A DNA stretch of 14,772 nucleotides from Anaerolineae bacterium (lineage in GTDB: Bacteria; Chloroflexota; Anaerolineae; Anaerolineales; Villigracilaceae), in the NCBI GenBank assembly GCA_017303735.1, contig JAFLCF010000112.1, positions 1-14,772 on the forward strand, in the 5' to 3' direction. Both the position numbers and the translations under genes were made by a program. The notes under the pieces were generated by a model. The model saw only the letters and a program-made list of their open reading frames with translations, had not been told where the DNA came from and searched no databases. Shown here one piece after another: positions 5,865-12,848 of this stretch. Positions within the stretch are counted from its first letter, which is position 1; each line of letters starts with the position of its first letter.

Positions 5865-6839
5865 ATGGCAAGCATCACCGTCCCCGCGCGCGAAGAACAT
5901 CACCCCAACCTGCGTCCCCTCAGCATCTTGCGAGACCTGCCCGCCGTGGCGGACCTCATCGAACAATGCTTCGCCTCCACCATGGATAACGACGGACGCC
6001 GCTACGTGCAGGATATGCGCCGCGCCGGGGCCGACAACTCCTTCCTTAAATGGGCAAACCGCGTTGCAGATAGCACCTCCCTGCCGCTCACCGGCTACAT
6101 CTGGGAAGAAGCCAACCACATCGTCGGCAACGTCAGCCTCGTCCCTTTCAAACAGAACAAACACCGCCTCTACCTCATCGCCAACGTCGCCACCCATCCA
6201 GACTATCGTCAACGCGGCATCGCCCGTGCCCTCACCCTGCGCGCCATGCAGCACGCCCGCGAAAAAAACGTCCACGATCTCTGGCTGCACGTCCGCGCCG
6301 ACAACCCCGAAGCTATCCACCTCTACGAAACCCTCGGCTTCACCGAACGCGCCCGCCGCACCGCCTGGCAAGCCGCCACCGACCCCGACCTTAAGAATAT
6401 AGAAACGGACATCGCCATCACAAGCCGTCATCCACGCTTTTGGTCCACTCAACTCAACTGGCTTTCCCGCCTCTATCCCGCCGAGATGGCTTGGCACATC
6501 AACTGGAACTTCTCCACGCTCAAGCCGGGTCTGCTCAACTGGCTCTACCTCATGTTCATCGATGTCAACGTCCGTCAATGGGCGGCGACTCGCAAAGACA
6601 ACCTGCTCGCCACGCTCTCATGGATTCCGACCGGGCGTGGAGAAAGCCTCTTTGCCGCAACAGGCGAAAGGTCCGCGCCTGAGGCGTTGACGGCACTCCT
6701 CCTGCAAGCGCGGCGTGACCTGCGTCCCTTTTATCCAACCATCTCGCTCGAATTCCCAACCGGCGACCACGACGAAGCCATCCGCGCCGCAGGCTTCAAA
6801 CCACTGCGCACCCTGATCTGGATGCAGGCAACTTCGTAA
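5865..6839 (+). CDS. GNAT N-acetyltransferase, probable tandem-domain
   Basis: A 324-residue cytoplasmic enzyme predicted to move an acetyl group from acetyl-CoA to an unknown amine. The N-terminal GNAT domain (about 17-165) has motif A VATHPDYRQRGIARAL, with the RQRGIA acetyl-CoA loop at 115-120, and motif B NPEAIHLYETLGF at 147-159. The second half (about 190-320) looks like a degenerate GNAT repeat without the loop: NLLATLSWIPTG, a helix rich in LLLQARRDL, SLEFPTGDHDEAIRAAGFKPLRTLIWM. The gene begins the G+C-rich chromosomal flank right of the cassettes, with a leaderless-type start. A repeat element and then the YvlD-like gene follow. Confidence 0.88.
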   Translation: MASITVPAREEHHPNLRPLSILRDLPAVADLIEQCFASTMDNDGRRYVQDMRRAGADNSFLKWANRVADSTSLPLTGYIWEEANHIVGNVSLVPFKQNKHRLYLIANVATHPDYRQRGIARALTLRAMQHAREKNVHDLWLHVRADNPEAIHLYETLGFTERARRTAWQAATDPDLKNIETDIAITSRHPRFWSTQLNWLSRLYPAEMAWHINWNFSTLKPGLLNWLYLMFIDVNVRQWAATRKDNLLATLSWIPTGRGESLFAATGERSAPEALTALLLQARRDLRPFYPTISLEFPTGDHDEAIRAAGFKPLRTLIWMQATS

Positions 6840-6857
6840 AACCTTTTGCGTAGTATA

Positions 6858-6969
6858 AGTATGTCACTCTGAGGGAGCGCACGTTGCGACCGACACATGC
6901 ACCGCAGTGCGGTGAGAGTCTCTACTAATATTGTCAGAGATGCTTCGCTACCGCTCAGCATGACATACT
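6858..6969. repeat. Imperfect palindromic intergenic repeat (REP/MITE-like)
   Basis: About 112 bp whose ends, AGTATGTCA and TGACATACT, are perfect 9-bp inverted arms. Inside, CTCTGAGGGAGCG faces TACCGCTCAGCA. The interior carries GAGAGTCTCTAC and GAGATGCTTCGCTACCG. From memory, sequences of the type TGTCATTCTGAG...CTCAGCATGACA are multicopy intergenic palindromes in many bacterial genomes, Chloroflexota included; copy number cannot be judged from one copy. Confidence 0.65.
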
Positions 6970-6989
6970 AGAAATCAAAAGGAGTCAAC

Positions 6990-7367
6990 ATGACAAAATT
7001 TATCATCCGCTGGGTCATCAACGCCGTTGCATTATTTGCCGCCGTGTGGATCGTCCCCGGCATCGACTATCTCGGCGACTGGGTCGGCATCCTCTGGCTG
7101 GCGCTCATCATCGGCTTGCTAAACTCGCTCGTGCGCCCGTTGCTCAAATTTCTCACCTGCCCGCTCATCATCCTCACGCTTGGCTTGTTCACCCTCGTCA
7201 TCAACACCGGCATGCTCTTGCTCACCCGCACCATCGGGCAATCGCTCGGCATCGGTCTCTCAGTAGACAGTTTCTGGTCTGCCCTGCTCGGCAGCCTCGT
7301 CATGAGCCTCGTCAGCATCGTCATGAGCGTCATCTTCCGCGATGAACTAAAAGGCAAGAAAAGCTAA
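6990..7367 (+). CDS. YvlD-like (COG1950, 'phage holin 4 superfamily') membrane protein
   Basis: A 125-residue integral membrane protein with four hydrophobic segments (about 5-24, 31-47, 56-80, 93-116). The family hallmark is present: LVRPLLKFLTCPLIILTLGLF, broken here after LTCP, then TLVINTGMLLL. Despite the holin-superfamily name these are ordinary chromosomal proteins; in Bacillus, YvlD is linked to cell-envelope stress responses. The start follows AAAGGAG with five bases between, a strong ribosome-binding site unlike the leaderless genes nearby. It is probably monocistronic, with a hairpin 20 bases after the stop. Confidence 0.9.
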   Translation: MTKFIIRWVINAVALFAAVWIVPGIDYLGDWVGILWLALIIGLLNSLVRPLLKFLTCPLIILTLGLFTLVINTGMLLLTRTIGQSLGIGLSVDSFWSALLGSLVMSLVSIVMSVIFRDELKGKKS

Positions 7368-7387
7368 ATTCAAGTATCTCAAACATG

Positions 7388-7428
7388 ACTCACCCCGGAA
7401 TTAGTATTTCGTGGGTGAGTTTGCTTTT
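7388..7428 (+). terminator. Probable terminator of the YvlD-like gene
   Basis: ACTCACCC (7388-7395) pairs with GGGTGAGT (7413-7420), 8 bp with a 17-base loop, followed by TTGCTTTT. The loop is long and the T-run imperfect, so the call is moderate. Confidence 0.55.
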
Positions 7429-7818
7429 AAGAACGAATAGAACGCGGGCGAGCGCTGAACTCGCGGATTCTTTATTCTTTTTCCGCGTAATCTGCGCTCG
7501 TCCGCGTCCCAACTTGAATTCGGGGTTAATGATGTTTCTTTTAGAGAGTGTTAATAAGTAAAAATCACCACAGATAAACACAGATAAAAAGGATATTGGG
7601 CAGGTTTTGAAATAATTCGCTGTGAACTTCAACAAAAAATCTGAGTTCATCGGTGTTCATCTGTGGTTAAACCGAATTTCAAAACACTTTCTTAACAATA
7701 ATGCTCGTCACGTTAAAAGCGTGACCTACTAAAACTGTTTTCTTTTCGCGTATATTCGCCCAATTCGCGTTAAGCATTTTTCTTTGCACTTCTGAACTTC
7801 CCCTCTCATCCTTTCCTG
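7429..7818. other. Intergenic stretch with no convincing gene; repeat-derived
   Basis: About 390 bp without a supported ORF. It contains a block of the type TCCGCGTAATCTGCG..TCCGCGTCCC (about 7478-7512), a long imperfect inverted repeat (7565-7670), and a small hairpin GTCACG/CGTGAC (7708-7726). These resemble widely repeated bacterial intergenic sequences. The final bases hold the promoter of the SDR gene. Confidence 0.6.
7565..7670. repeat. Long imperfect inverted repeat, ACCACAGAT arms
   Basis: CACCACAGATAAACACAGAT at 7566-7585 is matched in inverted orientation by ATCGGTGTTCATCTGTGGTT at 7650-7669, about 17 of 20 positions. The 60-odd bases between are A+T-rich. I know similar ATCTGTGTTCATCTGTGGTT sequences as recurrent intergenic repeats in diverse bacteria. 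Confidence 0.6.
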
Positions 7819-7824
7819 TATAAT
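7819..7824 (+). promoter_or_regulatory. -10 box of a predicted leaderless transcript (SDR-GNAT operon)
   Basis: A perfect TATAAT, preceded directly by TG, ends seven bases before the ATG at 7832. No Shine-Dalgarno sequence is present (only CTCACCC intervenes). No clear -35. Confidence 0.6.
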
Positions 7825-7831
7825 CTCACCC

Positions 7832-8785
7832 ATGATCCTCATCACCGGCGCAACCGGATTCATCGGGCGCGCCCTCGTACGTCAACTCTCTGCCATTGGG
7901 TATCCCTTGCGTGTGCTCATTCGCCCATCGGCAAAGACGCCGCGTTTACCCAAAGGTGTGCCCGTTGAAGTTGCCGTGGTCTCCCTCGCCGATACCCGCG
8001 GTCTGCGTGCCGCCATGCGCGATGTGGAAACTGTCATCCACCTCGCCAGTGCAGAAACAGAAGGCGCGCGCGGCAACCTGCTCACCACCGACATTCAAGG
8101 CACGCAAAACCTCGTCGAAGCCGCCGATGACGCAGGCGTCGATCGCATTCTATATCTCAGTCATCTCGGAGCCGCCCGCGCCTCGGGCTACCCCGCCTTC
8201 AAAGCCAAAGGCATTGCAGAAGAATCCATCCGCGGCGGAAAAACACCCTACACCATCATCCGCACTTCATTAGTCTACGGACCCGAAGACCACTTCACCA
8301 ACAACATCGCGCGCCTCATCCGCTCGGCGCCGGGCATCTTCCCCGTGCCCAAAGGCGGGCGCGTCGTTGTTCAACCCGTCTGGGTCGAAGACCTGGTCAC
8401 CTGCATGATCTGGGCATTACAAAATGAAAGCACAGTCAACCAGGTCTACGAAGTGGGCGGAAACGAATTCTTCACCCTCCAACAGATCATCGAGATCATC
8501 ATGGAGGCAACTCAGCGTCGGCGTTACCTCGTTCCGCTTTCACCGATCACCTTGCGGGCATTCACCGTCTTTCTCGAAGGCGTCCTGCCGCGCTTCCCGC
8601 TCTCTTCGCTCTTCCTCGATTATTTCGCCGTCAACCGCACCACCGCCGTCGATTCAATGCCAAGGCATTTTGGTCTCATGCCCGCACGCTTCTCCTACCG
8701 GCTCGAATACCTTATCTACAAACGCTGGTATCAGCGATTATGGAACGCCATCTCCGAACGACTATCCCCTCAGAGAACAAGATAA
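7832..8785 (+). CDS. Atypical SDR NAD(P)-binding protein (NmrA/NDUFA9-like)
   Basis: A 317-residue extended/atypical short-chain dehydrogenase-like protein. The Rossmann motif TGATGFIG lies at residues 5-12, followed by RALVRQLSAIGYPLRVLIRP, the MRDVETVIHLAS segment and VDRILYLSHLGAAR. Near the usual catalytic Tyr position it reads ASGYPAFKAKGIAEESI, a YxxxK-like arrangement (YPAFK). The order of motifs matches the NDUFA9-like / UDP-sugar-epimerase-like SDR_a groups; the substrate is unknown. The C-terminal 100 residues are more hydrophobic (VPLSPITLRAFTVFLEGVLP). It is first in a two-gene unit; its TAA is one base before the next ATG. Confidence 0.88.
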   Translation: MILITGATGFIGRALVRQLSAIGYPLRVLIRPSAKTPRLPKGVPVEVAVVSLADTRGLRAAMRDVETVIHLASAETEGARGNLLTTDIQGTQNLVEAADDAGVDRILYLSHLGAARASGYPAFKAKGIAEESIRGGKTPYTIIRTSLVYGPEDHFTNNIARLIRSAPGIFPVPKGGRVVVQPVWVEDLVTCMIWALQNESTVNQVYEVGGNEFFTLQQIIEIIMEATQRRRYLVPLSPITLRAFTVFLEGVLPRFPLSSLFLDYFAVNRTTAVDSMPRHFGLMPARFSYRLEYLIYKRWYQRLWNAISERLSPQRTR

Positions 8786-8786
8786 T

Positions 8787-9665
8787 ATGTCCCTGCCAAA
8801 TATCCGCTTACTTGAAACACCCGATGAAATGAAACTCGTGGAAGAACTTCAGCGCCAGGTCTGGCCCGGCTCCGAAACAGACGTGGTTCCAAGCCATGTC
8901 CTCATCACCGTCGTCCATAACGGCGGGCTGGTGCTGGGCGCATTCGAAGAAGATCAACTCATCGGCTTCGTCTTTGGCTTCCCCGGTCTCGAAAAAACTC
9001 CCGACGGTCCGCGCCCAAAGCATTGCTCGCATCAAATGGGCATTCATCCCGCCCATCGCGATAGCGGTATTGGCTTCGAACTCAAACGCGCGCAATGGCA
9101 AATGGTGCGGCATCAAAGCCTCGACCACATCACCTGGACCTTCGACCCCTTACTCAGCCGCAATGCACATCTCAACATAGCCAAGCTCGGCGCAGTCTGC
9201 AGCACCTACCGCGAATCGGAATACGGCGAACTGCGTGACGGTCTCAATGCCGGTCTGCCCTCCGACCGCTTCCAAGTGGATTGGTGGATCAACTCGCGCC
9301 GCGTCGAAAAGCGACTCAGCAAACGTCCGCGCCCCACGCTCAAACTGACTCACATCGCCCGCAGCGGACTCCGTCCCTTTTACACGCCTCAATTCTCCGC
9401 CGACGGCTGGATGCTCGCACCCGAGCATGTGCCTCCCTTTGAGGACCGCCTCCTGCTGGTCGAGATCCCCACCAACTTCATGGACATGAAAGCCAAAGAC
9501 TTTCCGCTCGCCCGCGACTGGCGCTTCTTCAGCCGCGAACTATTTGAAACCGCCTTTGCAAAACATTATCTCGTCACCGATTTTATTTTCGATAACAATG
9601 ATGGCAGTCCGCGCGGGCTGTATGTGTTGACTCATGGTGAGAGTACACTGGAAGATTTTGAGTAA
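8787..9665 (+). CDS. COG3375-type predicted GNAT acetyltransferase
   Basis: A 292-residue protein. The central region has the family signature: SHQMGIHPAHRDSGIGFELK (81-100), with the acetyl-CoA loop RDSGIG, then ITWTFDPLLSRNAHLNIAKLGA. Residues 1-70 include the GNAT beta strands LVLGAFEEDQLIGFVFGFPG. The C-terminal half carries FQVDWWINSRR and a terminal ARDWRFFSRELFETAFAKHYLVTDF. Substrate unknown. The ATG at 8787 is chosen because the SDR stop ends one base earlier and no other start begins with the GNAT fold; the longer ORF upstream in this frame is only the SDR gene read out of frame. Expression is probably translationally coupled to the SDR. A strong hairpin follows five bases after the stop. 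Confidence 0.9.
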   Translation: MSLPNIRLLETPDEMKLVEELQRQVWPGSETDVVPSHVLITVVHNGGLVLGAFEEDQLIGFVFGFPGLEKTPDGPRPKHCSHQMGIHPAHRDSGIGFELKRAQWQMVRHQSLDHITWTFDPLLSRNAHLNIAKLGAVCSTYRESEYGELRDGLNAGLPSDRFQVDWWINSRRVEKRLSKRPRPTLKLTHIARSGLRPFYTPQFSADGWMLAPEHVPPFEDRLLLVEIPTNFMDMKAKDFPLARDWRFFSRELFETAFAKHYLVTDFIFDNNDGSPRGLYVLTHGESTLEDFE

Positions 9666-9669
9666 GAAT

Positions 9670-9708
9670 AAAAGCTCTGGCAGGGGCTTAGCCCCTGCCA
9701 GAGCTTTT
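9670..9708. terminator. Strong bidirectional intrinsic terminator
   Basis: A perfect 18-bp stem (9670-9687 with 9691-9708), core GCTCTGGCAGGGGC, and a 3-base loop. It is flanked by A-run and T-run, so it works in both directions. It separates the converging SDR-GNAT unit and the four-TM gene. Confidence 0.9.
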
Positions 9709-9724
9709 TAATTTAACGCATGAA

Positions 9725-9740
9725 CCACCCTTTCGGGTGG
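9725..9740 (-). terminator. Small GAAA-loop hairpin after the four-TM gene
   Basis: CCACCC and GGGTGG pair around four bases that read GAAA on the minus strand. It lies 52 bases past the four-TM stop and just before the larger terminator; there is no T-run of its own, so it may only stabilise the 3' end. Confidence 0.4.
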
Positions 9741-9791
9741 CTCAGCGGTTGGATGGAAGAGGATCGAGAAACCTTATCACGTTGACAAGGA

Positions 9792-10550
9792 CTATCTCCG
9801 TGTGGAGGGGTTGTTGTGGTTGTCGCTCATGGCAGCCATGCCCACGGGGTGATAGGTCGGCTCGGGGCGGTTGACTCCATAGGCGGGCATCGGGTTGGGA
9901 CGCGGCTTCGGTGCCGGGCGCGGGTAATTGCTGACGGGTGGATTCACTTCCTGGCGTGGAGCAGGCTGAGGCGCGCGGGGTTGAGGCGCGGAGTACGTCG
10001 AAGCGGGAACGTTGCGATAGGTCGAGTTGCGGTCGTACACATCCGCCATCGAGAAGAGACGTTCGCCAGCGACAGAGAACGTACCGATCAACAAAACCCG
10101 GATCAACCAGACCATACAGGCAACAAAGATCGGCACGACCGTGGTCATGGTGGCTTGACCAACAAGAGAGCCGCCCATGGTGTTGTGGTTTTGAATGGCA
10201 ACCGAAACGCCCCACCAGGTGAGCATGGCATTGAAGGCGGCGGCAAGCAGCCAGGCGCCGAACAGATACCAAACTTCGGCGGGCTCGTCACGTCCCTGTT
10301 CGGGGGTAAAGATGCGCGCGATACCGGCGAAGTCGATGGCGCAGAACGCGAATGCCAACACAGACGACCAATACATCCCCATAAATTTTAGATCGCCCAA
10401 CACATCTCGCAATGCAAACGAGGTGGTGCCAAAGTTAAAGACCTCAAATGCCAGCAGGGCACACAGGATCATGCCGCCAAAGATCGCGCCGCGCCGCAGC
10501 GAGGCGTTTTTCAAAAAGGGCATCAATTGGATGTGGAAGGAACGGTTCAT
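9792..10550 (-). CDS. Four-TM membrane protein with Pro-rich cytoplasmic tail, unknown function
   Basis: A 252-residue protein whose family I do not recognise. Four hydrophobic segments lie at about 21-40, 58-80, 92-114 and 134-158. Then comes a short amphipathic stretch (AGERLFSMADVYDRN) and a Pro/Asn-rich tail at about 180-240 (SAPQPRAPQPAPRQ, RPAPKPRPNPMPAYG), probably cytoplasmic and disordered. The ATG at 10550 is chosen over the upstream start at 10586 because AAGGAG sits seven bases before it. The promoter upstream has a perfect -35 and an operator-like palindrome in its spacer, matching the Gram-positive LexA box pattern, so DNA-damage induction is a reasonable hypothesis. It is transcribed alone, with hairpins downstream. 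Confidence 0.8.
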   Translation of the reverse strand: MNRSFHIQLMPFLKNASLRRGAIFGGMILCALLAFEVFNFGTTSFALRDVLGDLKFMGMYWSSVLAFAFCAIDFAGIARIFTPEQGRDEPAEVWYLFGAWLLAAAFNAMLTWWGVSVAIQNHNTMGGSLVGQATMTTVVPIFVACMVWLIRVLLIGTFSVAGERLFSMADVYDRNSTYRNVPASTYSAPQPRAPQPAPRQEVNPPVSNYPRPAPKPRPNPMPAYGVNRPEPTYHPVGMAAMSDNHNNPSTRR

Positions 10551-10601
10551 GGGAAATCTCCTTATGGGAACCTGATAACGGGACAAATTGGCTATGTCTC
10601 T

Positions 10602-10630
10602 ATATTAGAACACTTGTTCTAATTTGTCAA
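10602..10630 (-). promoter_or_regulatory. Sigma70 promoter of the four-TM gene
   Basis: On the minus strand TTGACA (10630-10625), a 17-base spacer, then TAATAT (10607-10602). The -35 and spacing are perfect and the -10 is near-consensus. Predicted start near 10595, giving a leader of about 45 bases with AAGGAG. Confidence 0.8.
10605..10622. promoter_or_regulatory. Operator-like palindrome, LexA/DinR-box pattern
   Basis: TTAGAACA CT TGTTCTAA is a perfect 8+8 palindrome. Its core, read on the minus strand as GAAC-AAGT-GTTC, fits the Gram-positive SOS box GAAC-RNRY-GTTC. It fills the promoter spacer and overlaps the -10, where a bound repressor would block RNA polymerase. LexA binding is inferred; another dimeric repressor could use the same symmetry. 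Confidence 0.65.
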
Positions 10631-10656
10631 GTTAACGTTTATTGCAGGAGAATTGC

Positions 10657-10752
10657 ATGAATGATGACTCCCCCATAAAGCAGACTTCCGAAGTCTTAAA
10701 GACTTCGGAAGTCGTTTATTTATTAATCGCGGCTGCGTCCGCTGACGAGTGA
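10657..10752 (+). CDS. Possible small ORF or decapitated gene start beside the operator
   Basis: A 31-codon ORF, MNDDSPIKQTSEV..., with AGGAG six bases before the ATG, divergent from the four-TM gene. It reads straight through the terminator hairpin at 10683-10713 and ends inside the 3' end of the peptidase gene, so the protein after residue 8 is probably meaningless. It could be the leftover start of a regulator gene divergently transcribed from the operator, or chance. Confidence 0.25.
   Translation: MNDDSPIKQTSEVLKTSEVVYLLIAAASADE
10683..10713. terminator. Bidirectional terminator hairpin
   Basis: A perfect 14-bp stem, GACTTCCGAAGTCT / AGACTTCGGAAGTC, with a 3-base TAA loop. T-rich sequence follows on the plus strand (GTTTATTTATT); on the minus strand TGCTTTAT follows. 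It lies ten bases past the stop of the peptidase gene and most likely ends the S41-peptidase unit. Confidence 0.8.
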
Positions 10753-11415
10753 GACGTAGTAGAGCAGTTGCAAAATGGCGGTGACCAAACCTGCCACATA
10801 GGTCAACGCGGCGGCATTGAGCACATTGCTCACGCCGCGCATTTCGGCGTCGGTTTGGATGATGCCGCTTTCGGCTAACATGCGCCGGGCGCGGGCGGAA
10901 GCGTCAAATTCCACGGGCAGGGTCACGAGTGCAAAGAGCGCGCCGCCAGCGAAGATGATGACTCCCAGCCATGCGATCTGCATCAGTTGCAGGAACAAGC
11001 CGATCATAATCAGTATCCAGCCGAGGTTGGAACCGATGTTGACGAGCGGCACCAGCACACCGCGGAATTTGAGCGGGAAGTATTCCTCGGCATCCTGTTG
11101 GGCGTGACCAAGCTCATGCGCGGCAATTGCCAGGGCTGCGACCGATGCGGTATTCGCCACGCCGCCTGAAAGATAGACGGTCTTATCGCGTGGGTCGTAA
11201 TGGTCGGTCATTTCACCGGGGGTGCCTTGAATTTTCACACCCTGCAATCCACTGGATGCGATCAAACGTCGGGTGGCTTCGTAGCCAGTAAAGCGACTGC
11301 CTGCCGCCACGCGGCTCCATTTGTTGTAGGCTGCCTTCACATACCAGGATGTGATCGCCATCAAAATGAAGGCAGGAATCATATACATTAAGTATGTGGG
11401 ACTAAAGAAAAACAT
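10723..11415 (-). CDS. YugP-like membrane zinc metallopeptidase
   Basis: A 230-residue integral membrane protein of the neutral zinc metallopeptidase family (Peptidase_Zn-type, YugP-like). The zinc motif AAHELGHAQQ puts HELGH at residues 100-104; the third ligand is probably the Glu in LPVEFDAS near 170. Hydrophobic segments lie at about 5-25, 122-147, 150-168 and 202-224, with an N-terminal segment RLIASSGLQGVKI before the active site as in the family. Substrates are unknown, presumably membrane proteins. The ATG at 11415 follows AAAGGA with seven bases between. It begins 30 bases after the S41 protease stop, so the two proteases form one transcription unit. Confidence 0.92.
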   Translation of the reverse strand: MFFFSPTYLMYMIPAFILMAITSWYVKAAYNKWSRVAAGSRFTGYEATRRLIASSGLQGVKIQGTPGEMTDHYDPRDKTVYLSGGVANTASVAALAIAAHELGHAQQDAEEYFPLKFRGVLVPLVNIGSNLGWILIMIGLFLQLMQIAWLGVIIFAGGALFALVTLPVEFDASARARRMLAESGIIQTDAEMRGVSNVLNAAALTYVAGLVTAILQLLYYVSLVSGRSRD

Positions 11416-11445
11416 AGTAGGTTCCTTTCTGCTTATTTGTTGGGC

Positions 11446-12711
11446 TTATTGCCCGATCAACTCCAAAAGGATTCGTACAGCTTCGTCTAACTGCGGGTCT
11501 TTATCGGCTTTGCGGTCATCTTCGGTGAGTTCCACGGGGTAATCGGGAGTGAGCCCGACTTCGTGAATGGTGTTCTCGTTTGGCGTCAGCCATTTGGCAA
11601 TGGTGATGCGGACTGCGCCGTTATCACCCGAAAGCGGAATCCAATTCTGGACGGAGCCTTTGCCATATGAAACGGTGCCAAGCAATTTGGCGCGACCCGA
11701 GTCTTGCAAAGCACCTGCCACGATCTCAGAAGCGGATGCTGAACCTTCGTTGATAAGGACGATCATCGGAATGGTCGTATCGGTTGCCAGCCCGCCTGGG
11801 ATGGCTTCGTAGGTGGTGCGGTTACCATCTCCGAATTGTTCGTAAAGCACAACACCTTCGCTAATGAACTGTGAGGTGACTTCGACCGAGGTTTGCAAAT
11901 AACCGCCGCCATTGTTACGCAGGTCGAGGATGATGGCTTTTGGGTTCTGCGGCATCAACTCGTTCATTGCGGCTTCCAACTCCGGCATGGTGTTAGGACC
12001 AAAGGTGGTCACCTGGAGATAGGCAATATCGCCTTCAAGCATTTCGCCAGTCGCAGAGGCAATTGTGATCTTCGCACGCACGATCGTGAATTCCAATGGG
12101 GCATCTTCTTCTTCGCGCAGAATGGTCAAGACCACGGTAGACCCGGCAGGTCCAAGCACTTTGCGGCGCACAAGTTCGGCGTCGATGCCGGTCATATCTT
12201 CACCATCGATGGCGATGATCTTATCGCCGGGCAACAGACCAGCCGCCTCTGCCGGGGAACCGGGGATGGGACTGGTGACGGTCAGGTAGTCGGCAGTTGT
12301 ATCGACATACGCGCCGATGCCTTCATAGGAACCTTCGAGACTCTCATTGGCTTGCTTGAAGTCTTCCGGGTCCATGTAGGTGGAATGCTGGTCGCCGAGG
12401 GCTGCCATCATGCCGTCAATGGCGCCGCGCATGAGGGCGACATCATCTACGGGTTGGTCTACATAGTTGGCATGGACTAAATTCCACGCCTCCCAAAACG
12501 GTGCAAAAAGGGTTTGCAGGTCTTCGGGGGTTGTGGATTGTTGTTCGGGTGAAGTTGTTGGCGGCGGGGCAACGGTGGGTTCTCCGAAGCTGAAACCGGT
12601 GCTTCCACCAAAGGGCAAAAGATGCCCGGAAATGAAGCCTCCGGCAAAAGAACCCAGCGCTACGAGCAAAACGCCCAAACCGATCAGAACTGCTTTTAAA
12701 GTCTTGTTCAC
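11446..12711 (-). CDS. S41-family C-terminal processing peptidase (CtpA-like)
   Basis: A 421-residue serine protease, membrane-anchored and acting outside the cytoplasmic membrane. One N-terminal TM segment (about 4-28), a Pro/Thr/Gln-rich linker, a helical region (FAPFWEAWNLVHANYVDQ), a PDZ domain (about 128-200, GSYEGIGAYV ... GLLPGDKIIAIDGED), then the S41 core: AIILDLRNNGGG, NEGSASASEI with the nucleophilic Ser near 324, and SYGKGSVQ with the general-base Lys near 351. The start is GTG at 12711, with GGAG six bases before it; the TTG at 12723 would overlap that site. Family members cleave C-terminal tails of exported or misfolded proteins. It is the first gene of the unit with the YugP-like peptidase. 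Confidence 0.93.
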   Translation of the reverse strand: MNKTLKAVLIGLGVLLVALGSFAGGFISGHLLPFGGSTGFSFGEPTVAPPPTTSPEQQSTTPEDLQTLFAPFWEAWNLVHANYVDQPVDDVALMRGAIDGMMAALGDQHSTYMDPEDFKQANESLEGSYEGIGAYVDTTADYLTVTSPIPGSPAEAAGLLPGDKIIAIDGEDMTGIDAELVRRKVLGPAGSTVVLTILREEEDAPLEFTIVRAKITIASATGEMLEGDIAYLQVTTFGPNTMPELEAAMNELMPQNPKAIILDLRNNGGGYLQTSVEVTSQFISEGVVLYEQFGDGNRTTYEAIPGGLATDTTIPMIVLINEGSASASEIVAGALQDSGRAKLLGTVSYGKGSVQNWIPLSGDNGAVRITIAKWLTPNENTIHEVGLTPDYPVELTEDDRKADKDPQLDEAVRILLELIGQ

Positions 12712-12802
12712 AATAGTCTCCAATTCTGGCTTTATCTACGCAAAAGATACCAGCCGGTTATTAAAGATTGCTGAATGAATTGTTCGATTTGCGTAAGAAT
12801 TC

Positions 12803-12833
12803 GCTCGTGCCGCGGCTCAGCCCTAGCACGAGC
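12803..12833 (-). terminator. Possible terminator hairpin after the small TM gene
   Basis: GCTCGTGC (12803-12810) pairs with GCACGAGC (12826-12833), and GGCT/AGCC can pair inside. It follows the stop at 12849 on the minus strand by 15 bases. It has only GAATTCTT afterwards, so it is at best a weak intrinsic terminator. Confidence 0.45.
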
Positions 12834-12848
12834 ACTTAAGGAATCAAT

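Noticed and set aside
5710..6578. Long ORFs on both strands overlapping the GNAT gene (230 and 252 codons)
   Set aside because: Frame shadows of the G+C-rich GNAT gene; low-complexity Pro/Ser/Thr or Gly/Val/Asp composition and no motif.
7390..7650. 86-codon minus-strand ORF in the intergenic gap
   Set aside because: It lies over the terminator and repeat sequences, lacks a ribosome-binding site and has no recognisable domain.
8424..8786. In-frame extension upstream of the COG3375 acetyltransferase
   Set aside because: It is the SDR gene read out of frame; the GNAT fold begins at 8787 right after the SDR stop.
9742..10272. 176-codon minus-strand ORF overlapping the four-TM gene
   Set aside because: Out of frame with the membrane protein, which has hydrophobic periodicity, a good ribosome-binding site and a promoter.
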